23,020 nucleotides of DNA from Treponema sp. (GCA_031273835.1 JAISRD010000003.1:1-23020), one strand, 5' to 3'; positions 8,220 through 15,061 are shown, numbered from the stretch's first letter. Numbers and translations: made by a program. Notes: generated by a model from the sequence alone, not told the origin.

Positions 8220-8259
8220 CTCCCGGTAAAAAATACCGTTTCTGGGACGACAGGGTTCG
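8220..8259 (-). repeat. 40-nt direct repeat, copy 1 (in situ tRNA-Gln 3' end)
   Basis: This copy includes the true 3' end of the tRNA-Gln gene plus 22 nt of trailer. It matches 8062-8101 base for base. Direct repeats of a tRNA 3' end flanking foreign DNA are the classical footprint of site-specific integration. Confidence 0.9.
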
Positions 8260-8313
8260 AACCTGTGAATACCGGAGCCAAAACCCGGTGGCTTACCACT
8301 TGCCTACGTCCCA
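8242..8313 (-). tRNA. tRNA-Gln (anticodon UUG)
   Basis: Read on the minus strand the gene begins TGGGACG and ends CGTCCCA plus discriminator G, forming a 7-bp acceptor stem. The U1-A72 pair and G73 are identity features of tRNA-Gln. The D-arm contains AAGTGGTAAGCC. The anticodon stem CCGGG/TCCGG encloses loop TTTTGGC, giving anticodon TTG at positions 34-36 and G37. The T-arm is CAGGTTCGAACCCTG, with one mismatch or wobble. It is 72 nt long and CCA is not encoded. It lies between spoVG and rplY, as tRNA-Gln does next to ispE-rplY in many proteobacteria. Confidence 0.93.
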
Positions 8314-8375
8314 AGGGACTTGTAACCTCTTTGGATGGACAAGGATACCGCAAAAAAGGGGATTTGGACAAGGGC

Positions 8376-8657
8376 CTATAACTCTACCGTAGGATCATCC
8401 TGCACATTACCTGAGTCATAGCGGTCCAGTATCTTTTGCTGGAGTTTTGTACGGAATTCGGGATGTATGGGATGGGCCACGTCCTTGTATTCCCCAACCC
8501 GGGTCTTTCGGCTTGGCATGGCAATAAAGACGCCGCTTTTTCCCTCAATGATCTTTACATTGTGCACCACAAAACAGTCGTCAAAGGTTACCGTTACATA
8601 GGCTTTAAGCTTTCCTTCCCCAGCCACCTTTCGAACCCGAATGTCGGTAATTTCCAT
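8376..8657 (-). CDS. spoVG: Septation/regulatory protein SpoVG
   Basis: This is a 93-residue full-length SpoVG. The N-terminus MEITDIRVRKV and the segment FVVHNVKIIEGKSGVFIAMPSRK match the family core. The basic helix motif then follows (DVAHPIHPEFR), ending in a short acidic tail. SpoVG proteins bind nucleic acids and act as global regulators; in Borrelia the homologue is a site-specific DNA- and RNA-binding protein. The ATG at 8657 has AAGGAGAA 5 nt upstream. It lies directly downstream of ispE on the same strand, mirroring the ispE..spoVG linkage of Bacillus, but with its own candidate promoter. Confidence 0.96.
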   Translation of the reverse strand: MEITDIRVRKVAGEGKLKAYVTVTFDDCFVVHNVKIIEGKSGVFIAMPSRKTRVGEYKDVAHPIHPEFRTKLQQKILDRYDSGNVQDDPTVEL

Positions 8658-8732
8658 GGTGTTCTCCTTTTCCGTTCCGGAAACCTCCGCCGAGTCCGAA
8701 AAGTGAGGTCCCGCTCTTTGAAACTACCTTGT

Positions 8733-8761
8733 ATTGTAATACCCCTTTCTTTAGGACGCAA
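8733..8761 (-). promoter_or_regulatory. Candidate sigma-70 promoter for spoVG
   Basis: On the minus strand TTGCGT (plus 8756-8761) and TACAAT (plus 8733-8738) are separated by 17 nt. The -35 overlaps the last codons of ispE. Transcription would begin near 8726, giving a leader of about 70 nt that contains the palindrome TTCCGGAACGGAA. Confidence 0.45.
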
Positions 8762-9710
8762 GAAAAAACGTATTTTGAAGATAAATTATCCCCTCCGCTT
8801 TCGGGATAAGCGTTTTTTTCATATCCGTTCCGGCGGGAAAGACCCCGAAGCAGGCCGATCCGGAGCCGGAGAGGCCGGCAAAAACGGCCCCGGAGGACCT
8901 GAGCCCTTCAAGGATGGACCCGTAACGATCCGCGTGTTTCCCGGTTTTAAGAAAAAGCTCAAGAAAATCGTTGCTATAGGGCCAGCGGCGGGGATCTTCG
9001 TCCAGGGCGGCTATGAGGACTTCCTTCGCCGGTGAAGGGACCGGAGAAGGGCCCGAACGGAATTCATCCAGCAGGGTAAAGGCTTCCCCGGTATTGCTTG
9101 AAAAGCCGGGAAAAACCAGCAGAACCGGCAGGGGGGCGGGGGCCTTTATGGGGACCACCCTTTCTCCCCTGCCGGAAACCCAGGCCGCGGGGCTTCCACA
9201 GGCCGCCCCCCCCCCGGAGGGCGGGCGCAGGGCGTACAGGAAAAAAGGTACGTCGCTGCCGAGCTTTTCCCCCAAACGAAGGAGTCCGTCAAAGCTGAGG
9301 GGGCCGCCGGCAAGAAAGTTCAGGGCCAAAAGGGTTGCAGCGGCGTCGGAGGACCCCCCTCCCAGGCCGGAACCGGGGGGGACCCGCTTGATGAGCGTTA
9401 TATCCAGTTTTTTTTTGAAGGAAACGGCGGAACGGAAAAGTTCCGAGGCCCGGTATACAAGGTTGTTTTCCGGGGAGCCCGGCAAAAAAGCCCTGTCCCG
9501 GCGGGAAAAAAGCCCCGCGAAGGGCCCACGGGGGATTATGCGCAGTCCTGTTTCGGCCTGTCCCGTTCCGCCGGCCCCGCATTCCAGGGTATCGCCGAAT
9601 TCCACCAGGGTAAAAATACTTTCCAGATCATGAAAAGCGCCGGGCCCCTTTTTTCCCACGGAAAGGTGTAAATTTAACTTGCAACGGGCTTCTATACAAC
9701 AATGGTCCAT
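8751..9710 (-). CDS. ispE: 4-diphosphocytidyl-2-C-methyl-D-erythritol kinase IspE
   Basis: This GHMP-family kinase phosphorylates CDP-methylerythritol in the non-mevalonate isoprenoid pathway. From the start chosen here, the catalytic Lys is K11 in ARCKLNLHL. The ATP-binding motif PPGSGLGGGSSDAA is at 111-124, and the catalytic Asp is D153 in GSDVPFFL. Length is 319 residues, somewhat longer than the usual 280-290 because of inserts near residue 60 and 165. I prefer ATG at 9708-9710 because the next residues align with family starts. An upstream in-frame ATG at 9746 adds 12 residues, and neither start has a strong ribosome binding site. Confidence 0.92.
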   Translation of the reverse strand: MDHCCIEARCKLNLHLSVGKKGPGAFHDLESIFTLVEFGDTLECGAGGTGQAETGLRIIPRGPFAGLFSRRDRAFLPGSPENNLVYRASELFRSAVSFKKKLDITLIKRVPPGSGLGGGSSDAAATLLALNFLAGGPLSFDGLLRLGEKLGSDVPFFLYALRPPSGGGAACGSPAAWVSGRGERVVPIKAPAPLPVLLVFPGFSSNTGEAFTLLDEFRSGPSPVPSPAKEVLIAALDEDPRRWPYSNDFLELFLKTGKHADRYGSILEGLRSSGAVFAGLSGSGSACFGVFPAGTDMKKTLIPKAEGIIYLQNTFFLAS

Positions 9711-9787
9711 AGCTCTTATTTTTAATAAATTTTCCGTCTCATTCAAGTAAGGACTTTGAAAAAAATTCCGATATTTTACTTTTGGAC

Positions 9788-9817
9788 TTGACAGAATCGG
9801 AAAGTCTCACTTATGTT
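9788..9817 (+). promoter_or_regulatory. Promoter for the Asp-rich protein gene
   Basis: A perfect -35 TTGACA (9788-9793) is followed after 18 nt by TATGTT (9812-9817). Transcription would start near 9824 and give a leader of about 65 nt. This is one of the few perfect -35 boxes in the window, suggesting the small gene is strongly expressed. Confidence 0.55.
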
Positions 9818-9888
9818 TCAAGAGGGTAAATTGCCGCCCGGCCGGTTCCGGTTGGGTACGCAAAAATACGGTTAAAATGGAGAAATAT

Positions 9889-10227
9889 ATGGCGCCGAAC
9901 GAGTCCCTGGAAACAGTTCTTTCAGAAGTTCTTCTTGTGGAACCAAGGCTTTCATCTATGGAAGCCGGGTTTTCACCCGTGGGAACCTTGACCGGAGGGT
10001 ATACTTCGGAATTACCCTGTCCGCTCTATATACTCGGTGACGATGACGAGGGAGATGAGGATGACGATATGGACGGTGAAGATGATTTTGACGATATAGA
10101 CGACGCTTTCGACGATGATTTTGACGACGATGACTACGATGATGATGACGACGACGATGATGATTTTGAGGAAGAAGACGACTTCGACTACGAAGAAGAC
10201 GTGGACTACGACGATTTTGACGAATAA
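9889..10227 (+). CDS. Small, extremely Asp-rich acidic protein of unknown function
   Basis: The product is 112 residues. I chose ATG 9889 (MAPNESLETV) because GGAG lies 6 nt upstream, whereas the earlier in-frame ATG at 9877 has no ribosome binding site. Residues 1-50 are an ordinary mixed segment (LSEVLLVEPRL, GYTSELPCPLYILG). Residues 51-112 are almost entirely Asp and Glu, with regularly placed Phe/Tyr, for example DDFDDIDDAFDDDF. There is no signal peptide or known domain. It has a good promoter and Shine-Dalgarno sequence, and its 3' end overlaps the convergent rsfS gene by 22 bp. Such tails can mimic DNA, bind divalent cations or act as charged chaperone-like tails; none is shown. The acidic half is built from repeated GAY codons. 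Confidence 0.75.
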   Translation: MAPNESLETVLSEVLLVEPRLSSMEAGFSPVGTLTGGYTSELPCPLYILGDDDEGDEDDDMDGEDDFDDIDDAFDDDFDDDDYDDDDDDDDDFEEEDDFDYEEDVDYDDFDE

Positions 10228-10613
10228 ATAAGCGCCGCTCCGCTCCAGAGCTGTTCCAGCTCATAGAAAACCCTTGCCGGAGCGCTCATCAGGTGTATCA
10301 CGGCGGTTCCCATATCGACCAGATTCCATCCGTCTTCCAGGTCCGCCCTGCGGTTTTGCCCGAGGATTACCATCCCCCGTTCCGCCGCGAAATCCTTTAG
10401 ATGCCGCAGCAAGCCCTGGAGATGGGCGCCGCTGGTTACGGTGGCGATAACAAAAAAGTCGGTCCAGATGTGAAGCCTCCGCAAATCCAGGGCGGTTACA
10501 TCGGCCCCCTTATGGTCCTCCAAAAGGCGGCAAATCGCCCTGACCGCTTCTTCCCCGGGGGGAAAGCCTGGTTCCTCGTGGGCCCTAGCGGTTTCCGGTA
10601 ACAATTCGTCCAT
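10206..10613 (-). CDS. rsfS: Ribosomal silencing factor RsfS (Iojap family)
   Basis: RsfS binds L14 (uL14) of the 50S subunit and blocks joining with 30S during starvation. The family core is visible in order: GADVTALDLRRLHIWTDFFV, HLQGLLRHLKDF, then DGWNLVDMGTAVIHLMSAPA and ARVFYELEQLW. Length is 135 residues, with an N-terminal extension of about 15 and a short C-terminal tail. The ATG at 10613 has AAGGA 6 nt upstream, inside the end of the LCP gene (29-nt overlap). It is last in the rplU-obgE-nadD operon. The nadD..rsfS linkage is conserved in Firmicutes and Actinobacteria. Its final codons overlap the convergent acidic-protein gene. Confidence 0.95.
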   Translation of the reverse strand: MDELLPETARAHEEPGFPPGEEAVRAICRLLEDHKGADVTALDLRRLHIWTDFFVIATVTSGAHLQGLLRHLKDFAAERGMVILGQNRRADLEDGWNLVDMGTAVIHLMSAPARVFYELEQLWSGAALIYSSKSS

Positions 10614-11778
10614 TAAAATCCTTCCCGAGGATCAGCGTAAAATCCGCCTTATACTCAAGGTCTATATCGGGCATCCTCGCCTCCTGGCGGATATTTTCAC
10701 AGCGGATTATTCCCGCAAAGTTATCCGCCGCGCCGTCTATACCCGAACGGTCTATGACTTCGGTTTTTTCATAATCGCCGCGATCGGCGTTTCCCGTGGA
10801 AACCACGTCATAGCGGAAACCGCGGATAAGCTCGGAGGTTCTGACGGCAAGGCCGGTAACGGAGGTTCCGTTAAGAATTTCCACGGTAAACATACGCTCC
10901 GCCAGGGAGTCCCGAACCTGTTGGGAAAGGCTGCGCTGGGCCTGGCGTACAATATCCTTGATAACCGTCCCGTTATAGCTGGGCAGCAGAAGCTTCCGCC
11001 CCGATACATCCCGGTAGTCCCCGGCTATGCCCTGTACCCCTATCCTGTCCATGTCCAGGGCGGAGAGGGCTTCAAAGAGCCGCTTCCTGGTAAACATACT
11101 CATTTCCGTTTTCAGAAGGGGATAGAAGAGCCCCCCAGCGGCCCGGTTTTGCAAAAGGGTATGCTGCTCTCCCAGGCTTTTCAAAAAACCCAAAAAGATC
11201 CTCTCCCGCCGGAGGTATATTTCGCCCTGCTCCTCCCCGGAAAGCTCGAAACTCAGGTACTGTTTAGCCTTGTCCCCGTCAAGCATGGCGGTACCGGAGG
11301 GAAAGAGGATAGGAGGCTCCTCATAATACTCCACCGCCGTGGGAATAAAAAGTTCCACCCCGCCTATGAGATCCACCATCCTCCCGAATTTCTCCTGTTC
11401 AAAAACCACCGAATACTTTATGGTCAATTCCAGCAGGTTTTCTATTTCGTCCCGAAAGGGTTCGATATTTTTCGGATCGTAGACCGAATCTATGCTGCCC
11501 ACCTGGTCTATACTTTGGAGGATAAGCCCCGTTTCGCCGGGCACGAAAATGACCGCCGCCCTGTTGTTCTGGGGAGCGTACATCAGCACAAAGGCAGAGA
11601 GAACTTTTTCCTCCCCCTCAAAGACCAGGAGCACATTGATAACCTCGTTTTTCGAAAGGGCTTCTTCGATGGGGTCGGAACGGAGTGCGGTTGAAATGAC
11701 AAAGACGCTCCCCGCCATCAGCAGCACAATCGCGGCGATGAGGAAAATACTTGCGTCAAGCTTGGTGTTTCTCCGCAC
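10585..11778 (-). CDS. LytR-CpsA-Psr (LCP) family membrane protein with LytR_C domain
   Basis: The product is 397 residues. It starts at GTG 11778, with AAGGAG 6 nt upstream, overlapping the nadD-yqeK stop by 23 nt. A single transmembrane segment spans about 10-31, leaving the rest outside. An LCP-like domain follows (about 45-245; FGRMVDLIGGVELFIPTAV, LDGDKAKQYLSFE, IYLRRERIFLGFLKSL). A LytR_C domain covers about 297-370 (VEILNGTSVTGLAVRTSELI). LCP enzymes transfer glycopolymers to peptidoglycan in Gram-positives. Here the usual Asp-Arg and Arg-x-Asp catalytic pairs near residues 50-65 are not visible (the segment reads VLLVFEGEEKVLSAFVLMY), so catalysis is doubtful. The nadD-LCP-rsfS order is also seen in Actinobacteria. 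Confidence 0.85.
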   Translation of the reverse strand: MRRNTKLDASIFLIAAIVLLMAGSVFVISTALRSDPIEEALSKNEVINVLLVFEGEEKVLSAFVLMYAPQNNRAAVIFVPGETGLILQSIDQVGSIDSVYDPKNIEPFRDEIENLLELTIKYSVVFEQEKFGRMVDLIGGVELFIPTAVEYYEEPPILFPSGTAMLDGDKAKQYLSFELSGEEQGEIYLRRERIFLGFLKSLGEQHTLLQNRAAGGLFYPLLKTEMSMFTRKRLFEALSALDMDRIGVQGIAGDYRDVSGRKLLLPSYNGTVIKDIVRQAQRSLSQQVRDSLAERMFTVEILNGTSVTGLAVRTSELIRGFRYDVVSTGNADRGDYEKTEVIDRSGIDGAADNFAGIIRCENIRQEARMPDIDLEYKADFTLILGKDFNGRIVTGNR

Positions 11779-13051
11779 CGGGCGCTCCTTGTTTTAATAA
11801 TTCCAGTATACGGAGGGTTTTTTCCGATACTTCCATCGTTTTGGACCTGAGGTACCTCACATTGTCCTCCAGCACGGCGCGGAACAGGGCCGGAAAATCC
11901 CCCTTCCCCGCCAGAACTTCGGCCGCCCGCTCCCTCAGGCTGTTATCCACTCCCTTCCTGGAAAATTCAATTTTATCGGCGATAAACAAAACCTGGGCCA
12001 ATATTCCCATGCCGGCCCCTCCGCTTGTATGAAGGGCCACGGCCTCCAGTATATCCCCATTATGAACGCCGAAACGCTCCCTAAGCAATACGGCGGCGGC
12101 CCTTCCGTGGAGGAGGGCGGGTTTTTTCCGTTCCAACCGGGAAATGGGCTTTCCGTCCCTTTTTGCCAGGGCAAAGAGTTCCCCTTCCGCCAGGGCCTTT
12201 CCCATGTCGTGGGCAATTCCGGCCAGATAGGCGGCATTACCGTCCATGCCCAGGGCCAGGGCCAGATCCCGTGTTAAAAGGGCGGTTCCCCGGGAATGGA
12301 GGAAACGGGAGGGCTTGAGCATGGAACGGGCCGTATCTTCCACCCTGGCAAGGAGCGAAGGAAAAACCGGGCCGCCGTCCGTTTGCGGTTTTCCCGCTTG
12401 TTTTTCCGGCGGCGGCTCTTCCACTTGATTATGGTCTTGATTGGGGTTTTGATTGCGGTTTTGATTGAGATTCTGATAGAGCCCTCTTTCTTCTATGATG
12501 AACCGGGCGCCCTGGGGAACAAGGCTCCGCCAGGCCCCGCCCCGGCCGATACGGTCCCTTACCATGGCCGAAGAGATCTCCATAATTTCGTTCCGTACCG
12601 GGGTACAGGGAAAGGGAAAAGAAGGGGGCCGTCCATTAGAGGGGTCCGATACGCGCCGGGCTATGATAAGCTCCGCCCTTTCGGCGATCTCGGCGGCCCG
12701 CTTCCAGCCGGCAAAATCCTTTGCAAGATCGTCCCCTAAAATCAGGGCCGGTTTCCCCTCGGGCCTGTACTGTTTAATTATCTCCTCCAGGGTGTCGGCG
12801 GTATAGGAAATCCCCCCGCGCCTCATCTCCAGGTCGTCCACGCCGAGGCGGGGCGAGGCGGCGACAGACGCCAGGACCATGTCAAGCCGGTCCCTGGGGG
12901 AGGCTCCGGGGGTTTCCGGCTTGAACGGAGAAGTATGGGCGGGAACGAGGAGGACCCTGTCAAAATCCAGGATTGAAAGCACCGTATCGGCCAGGTAGAG
13001 GTGGCCCAGGTGTATGGGGTTAAAACTCCCCCCCAGTACGGCAAGTTTCAT
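11756..13051 (-). CDS. nadD: Fused nicotinate-nucleotide adenylyltransferase (NadD) and YqeK-type HD hydrolase
   Basis: The product is 431 residues with two domains. NadD (1-192) makes NaAD from NaMN and ATP; GGSFNPIHLGHL at 7-18 and ISSAMVRDRI near 159-168 are its nucleotide-binding motifs. A low-complexity linker (193-225) begins with four NxNQ-type repeats encoded by a 12-bp tandem repeat. The YqeK domain (228-425) has an HD-type metal site: His252, His281-Asp282, His315, His341 and Asp359. YqeK in other bacteria symmetrically hydrolyses diadenosine tetraphosphate. The start overlaps obgE by ATGA. Separate nadD and yqeK genes are adjacent in Bacillus, so this is a natural fusion of neighbours. 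Confidence 0.93.
   Translation of the reverse strand: MKLAVLGGSFNPIHLGHLYLADTVLSILDFDRVLLVPAHTSPFKPETPGASPRDRLDMVLASVAASPRLGVDDLEMRRGGISYTADTLEEIIKQYRPEGKPALILGDDLAKDFAGWKRAAEIAERAELIIARRVSDPSNGRPPSFPFPCTPVRNEIMEISSAMVRDRIGRGGAWRSLVPQGARFIIEERGLYQNLNQNRNQNPNQDHNQVEEPPPEKQAGKPQTDGGPVFPSLLARVEDTARSMLKPSRFLHSRGTALLTRDLALALGMDGNAAYLAGIAHDMGKALAEGELFALAKRDGKPISRLERKKPALLHGRAAAVLLRERFGVHNGDILEAVALHTSGGAGMGILAQVLFIADKIEFSRKGVDNSLRERAAEVLAGKGDFPALFRAVLEDNVRYLRSKTMEVSEKTLRILELLKQGAPGAEKHQA
12424..12471 (-). repeat. Four 12-bp tandem repeats in the NadD-YqeK linker
   Basis: Plus-strand units of the form YTTGATTRNGGT occur at 12424, 12436, 12448 and 12460. They are in frame and encode the four-residue period NLNQ-NRNQ-NPNQ-DHNQ between the two enzyme domains. 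Confidence 0.85.
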
Positions 13052-14091
13052 TCCGCTTCCGTTAGAAGGGCCAGTTCCGCGGCAAGTTCCCGTAATCCGG
13101 CCCCGGAAAAGACCGAAATACCCAGGACCTTTTCCCCAGGGTATTTTTCCTTAAGCCGTTCCAGGGCGGCGGTGGAGCCCTCAAGGTCCAGCTTGGACCC
13201 GCAGATGAGCCGCTTTTTTTTCACCAGCTCCGGTGAAAAACTTTCAAGTTCCCGGTACAGTACCTCAAAGGCATCCGTCCCGGATTGTCCGGATTGTTCG
13301 GATTGAGCGGATTGGATGGATTGAGCGAATGGTTCGGAGAGATCGATAAGAAAAACCAGGGCCGCGGCCCGGGAAATATGCTTTAAAAAACGTATCCCCA
13401 GGCCGGCCCCGCCGGCGGCGCCCTCTATGAGGCCGGGGATATCGGCGATAACAATATCCCGGCTGTCCCGGGAGGAACCCAGGGTAAGCACCCCCAGGTT
13501 GGGAATTTTCGTGGTAAAAGGATAGGGGGCGATCTTCGGCCGGGCATTGGTAAATTTGTCCAGCAGCGAGGATTTTCCCGCGTTGGGAAAACCCACCAGG
13601 CCCACATCGGCCATGATGCGCAGTTCTACCTTGAGTTTCCGGTATTCCCCCGGTTTACCCGGCAGGGCCCTGCGGGGAGCCTGGTTCACCGAGGACTTGA
13701 AATGGACGTTACCCCAGCCCCCGGAACCCCCTTTGAGGAACACAAAAGTCCCCTCGCCGGCGCCGAAATCCCGCAGGAGTTCCCCCGTGGCGGGATCCTT
13801 AAGCACCGTACCGGGGGGCAGGGGTATGGTTATATCCCCGCCGTTCCTGCCGTTCCGTTCCCGTCCCGACCCGTCCCGGCCGTTTTCGGCCTTAAAACTG
13901 TGGACATAGCGCAGATGGGCCAGGGTTCTCAGGTTGCGGCGTACTTCAAAGACCACATCCCCCCCCCGGCCGCCGTCGCCCCCCGAGGGGCCCCCCAGGG
14001 GTACAAACTTTTCCCGCCTGAAGGCAACACAGCCGTTGCCTCCGCTGCCGGAACTGACCTCGATTAACGCCTCATCGGCGAATTTTTCCAT
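13048..14091 (-). CDS. obgE: GTPase Obg/CgtA
   Basis: This ribosome-associated GTPase is required for 50S assembly. The glycine-rich Obg fold occupies 1-158 (FVPLGGPSGGDGGRGGDVVFEV, QAPRRALPGKPGEY). The G domain shows G1 GFPNAGKS at 167-174, the G2/switch region PYPFTTKIPNLG, and G3 DIPG at 217-220. The G4 position reads SKLD at 299-302 instead of the usual NKxD, followed by G5-like GISVFSG. A QSx low-complexity insert lies at 256-271. Length is 347 residues with no C-terminal extension. The ATG at 14091 has no clear ribosome binding site. It ends in an ATGA overlap with nadD. The order rplU-prp-rpmA-obgE is widespread. Confidence 0.95.
   Translation of the reverse strand: MEKFADEALIEVSSGSGGNGCVAFRREKFVPLGGPSGGDGGRGGDVVFEVRRNLRTLAHLRYVHSFKAENGRDGSGRERNGRNGGDITIPLPPGTVLKDPATGELLRDFGAGEGTFVFLKGGSGGWGNVHFKSSVNQAPRRALPGKPGEYRKLKVELRIMADVGLVGFPNAGKSSLLDKFTNARPKIAPYPFTTKIPNLGVLTLGSSRDSRDIVIADIPGLIEGAAGGAGLGIRFLKHISRAAALVFLIDLSEPFAQSIQSAQSEQSGQSGTDAFEVLYRELESFSPELVKKKRLICGSKLDLEGSTAALERLKEKYPGEKVLGISVFSGAGLRELAAELALLTEAE
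13281..13325 (-). repeat. Five 9-bp tandem repeats within obgE
   Basis: Plus-strand units of the form CGGATTGNN begin at 13281, 13290, 13299, 13308 and 13317. In frame they encode QSx triplets (QSI, QSA, QSE, QSG, QSG) in a surface loop of the G domain between G3 and G4. Confidence 0.85.
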
Positions 14092-14139
14092 GGAATACGG
14101 AACAACTTAAGCGGCGGCGGGCGCCGCCGGAGGCCCTCA

Positions 14140-14400
14140 TTACCCTTCGGCGCCCGGCACGACGGCAGCAAGCTTGCGGCCCCGGCGCCGGGTAAAGGAT
14201 ACGGTACCGTCGATGAGGGCAAAGAGGGTATAATCCCCGCCGCAGCCCACGTTGGCCCCGGGATGAATCTTGGTACCCCGCTGGCGTACTATCACCGCGC
14301 CGGCCTTAACCCTGTTTCCGCCGAAGGCCTTGACCCCCAGGTATTGGGGGTTTGAATCCCGTCCGTTCTTCGCGCCGCTTCCGCCTCTTTTCCGAGCCAT
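14140..14400 (-). CDS. rpmA: Large-subunit ribosomal protein bL27
   Basis: The product is 86 residues. The canonical core AKNGRDSNPQYLGVKAFGG, VIVRQRGTKIHPG and NVGCGGDYTLFAL is intact. The N-terminus is MARKRGGSG, the short form that reaches the peptidyl-transferase centre, with no cleavable extension of the Firmicutes type. The start is fixed by GGAGGA 5 nt upstream of the ATG, so an extension cannot be added without losing that site. It lies 2 nt beyond the stop of prp. Confidence 0.97.
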   Translation of the reverse strand: MARKRGGSGAKNGRDSNPQYLGVKAFGGNRVKAGAVIVRQRGTKIHPGANVGCGGDYTLFALIDGTVSFTRRRGRKLAAVVPGAEG

Positions 14401-14401
14401 A

Positions 14402-14743
14402 TCAATTCCTCCGTTCCGTTATAATCTCTATCGTACAATTTTCAGGATACTCCCGGGCCACCGATTGAAGCCCCCCCAGCAGGAAGGCCCCGGCGGCCTT
14501 GAGAAAGATCCGCCCCTCGGCGTTTTCCGCCCCGGCCTCAAGCTTAAAAACACCCCGTTCCGGGGCCTGGGCCTTAACCGAAAGCCCCGCCGCCTCCGAA
14601 AGGGTACTCAGGGCCGTCCTGGTCAAGACCGAAACCGCTGCGCAGACAAGGTCGTTCCCCCGCTTTCCCGCCCCGGCGTGGCCCCGGACATCGCAGCTTT
14701 TGAGCAGCCCCGAAGGGTCCAGAACCGCGGATATGGTTATCAC
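14402..14743 (-). CDS. prp: Ribosomal-processing cysteine protease Prp (YsxB family)
   Basis: The product is 113 residues. The catalytic pair is visible as His22 and Cys34 in RGHAGAGKRGNDLVCAAVS, at the same positions as in the staphylococcal enzyme, with Asp31 between. The rest is typical: ERGVFKLE and the long helix FLKAAGAFLLGGLQSVAREYP. In Firmicutes Prp removes an N-terminal extension of L27. The gene sits between rplU and rpmA as there, yet the L27 encoded next to it has no extension. It starts immediately after the rplU stop (TAG at 14744). Confidence 0.9.
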   Translation of the reverse strand: MITISAVLDPSGLLKSCDVRGHAGAGKRGNDLVCAAVSVLTRTALSTLSEAAGLSVKAQAPERGVFKLEAGAENAEGRIFLKAAGAFLLGGLQSVAREYPENCTIEIITERRN

Positions 14744-15061
14744 CTAAACTCCGGTGATATCCTCAACCTTGATTATCGAATACTGCTGACGGTGGCCGGT
14801 TTTACGGCGGTAATCCTTCTTGGGCTTGTACTTAAAAACAATGATCTTTTTGCCCTTTTCATGGCCTTCCACCACGGCGTTTACCCTGGCCCCCGCCACA
14901 TAGGGGGCCCCCACGGTTATCCCGGAGTTGTCCCCGGAGAAGAGCAGTACCGAGTCGATGTCCAGCCTGGAACCCGGCTCGGCGTCAATTTTGTCAACCT
15001 TAAGAAGGGCGCCTTTTTCGGCCCTGTACTGTCTGCCCTTAAACTCAACTAAAGCGTACAT
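14744..15061 (-). CDS. rplU: Large-subunit ribosomal protein bL21
   Basis: The product is 105 residues beginning MYALVEFKGRQYRAEKG, the canonical L21 start. I use ATG 15061, with AAGGA 7 nt upstream. A TTG at 15064 directly upstream could be read but its spacing is poor. The C-terminal KKDYRRKTGHRQQYSIIKVEDI is the family signature. It is first in the seven-gene ribosome-maturation operon, behind its own promoter. Confidence 0.97.
   Translation of the reverse strand: MYALVEFKGRQYRAEKGALLKVDKIDAEPGSRLDIDSVLLFSGDNSGITVGAPYVAGARVNAVVEGHEKGKKIIVFKYKPKKDYRRKTGHRQQYSIIKVEDITGV

Noticed and set aside
8227..8241. Intrinsic terminator just after tRNA-Gln
   Set aside because: The CGGTA/TACCG stem is only 5 bp, its T-run is in the loop, and no T-run follows, so termination is not supported.
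8436..9035. A 199-codon plus-strand frame antisense to spoVG and ispE
   Set aside because: It lies opposite two well-recognised genes, has no family similarity, and long antisense frames are expected in GC-rich DNA.
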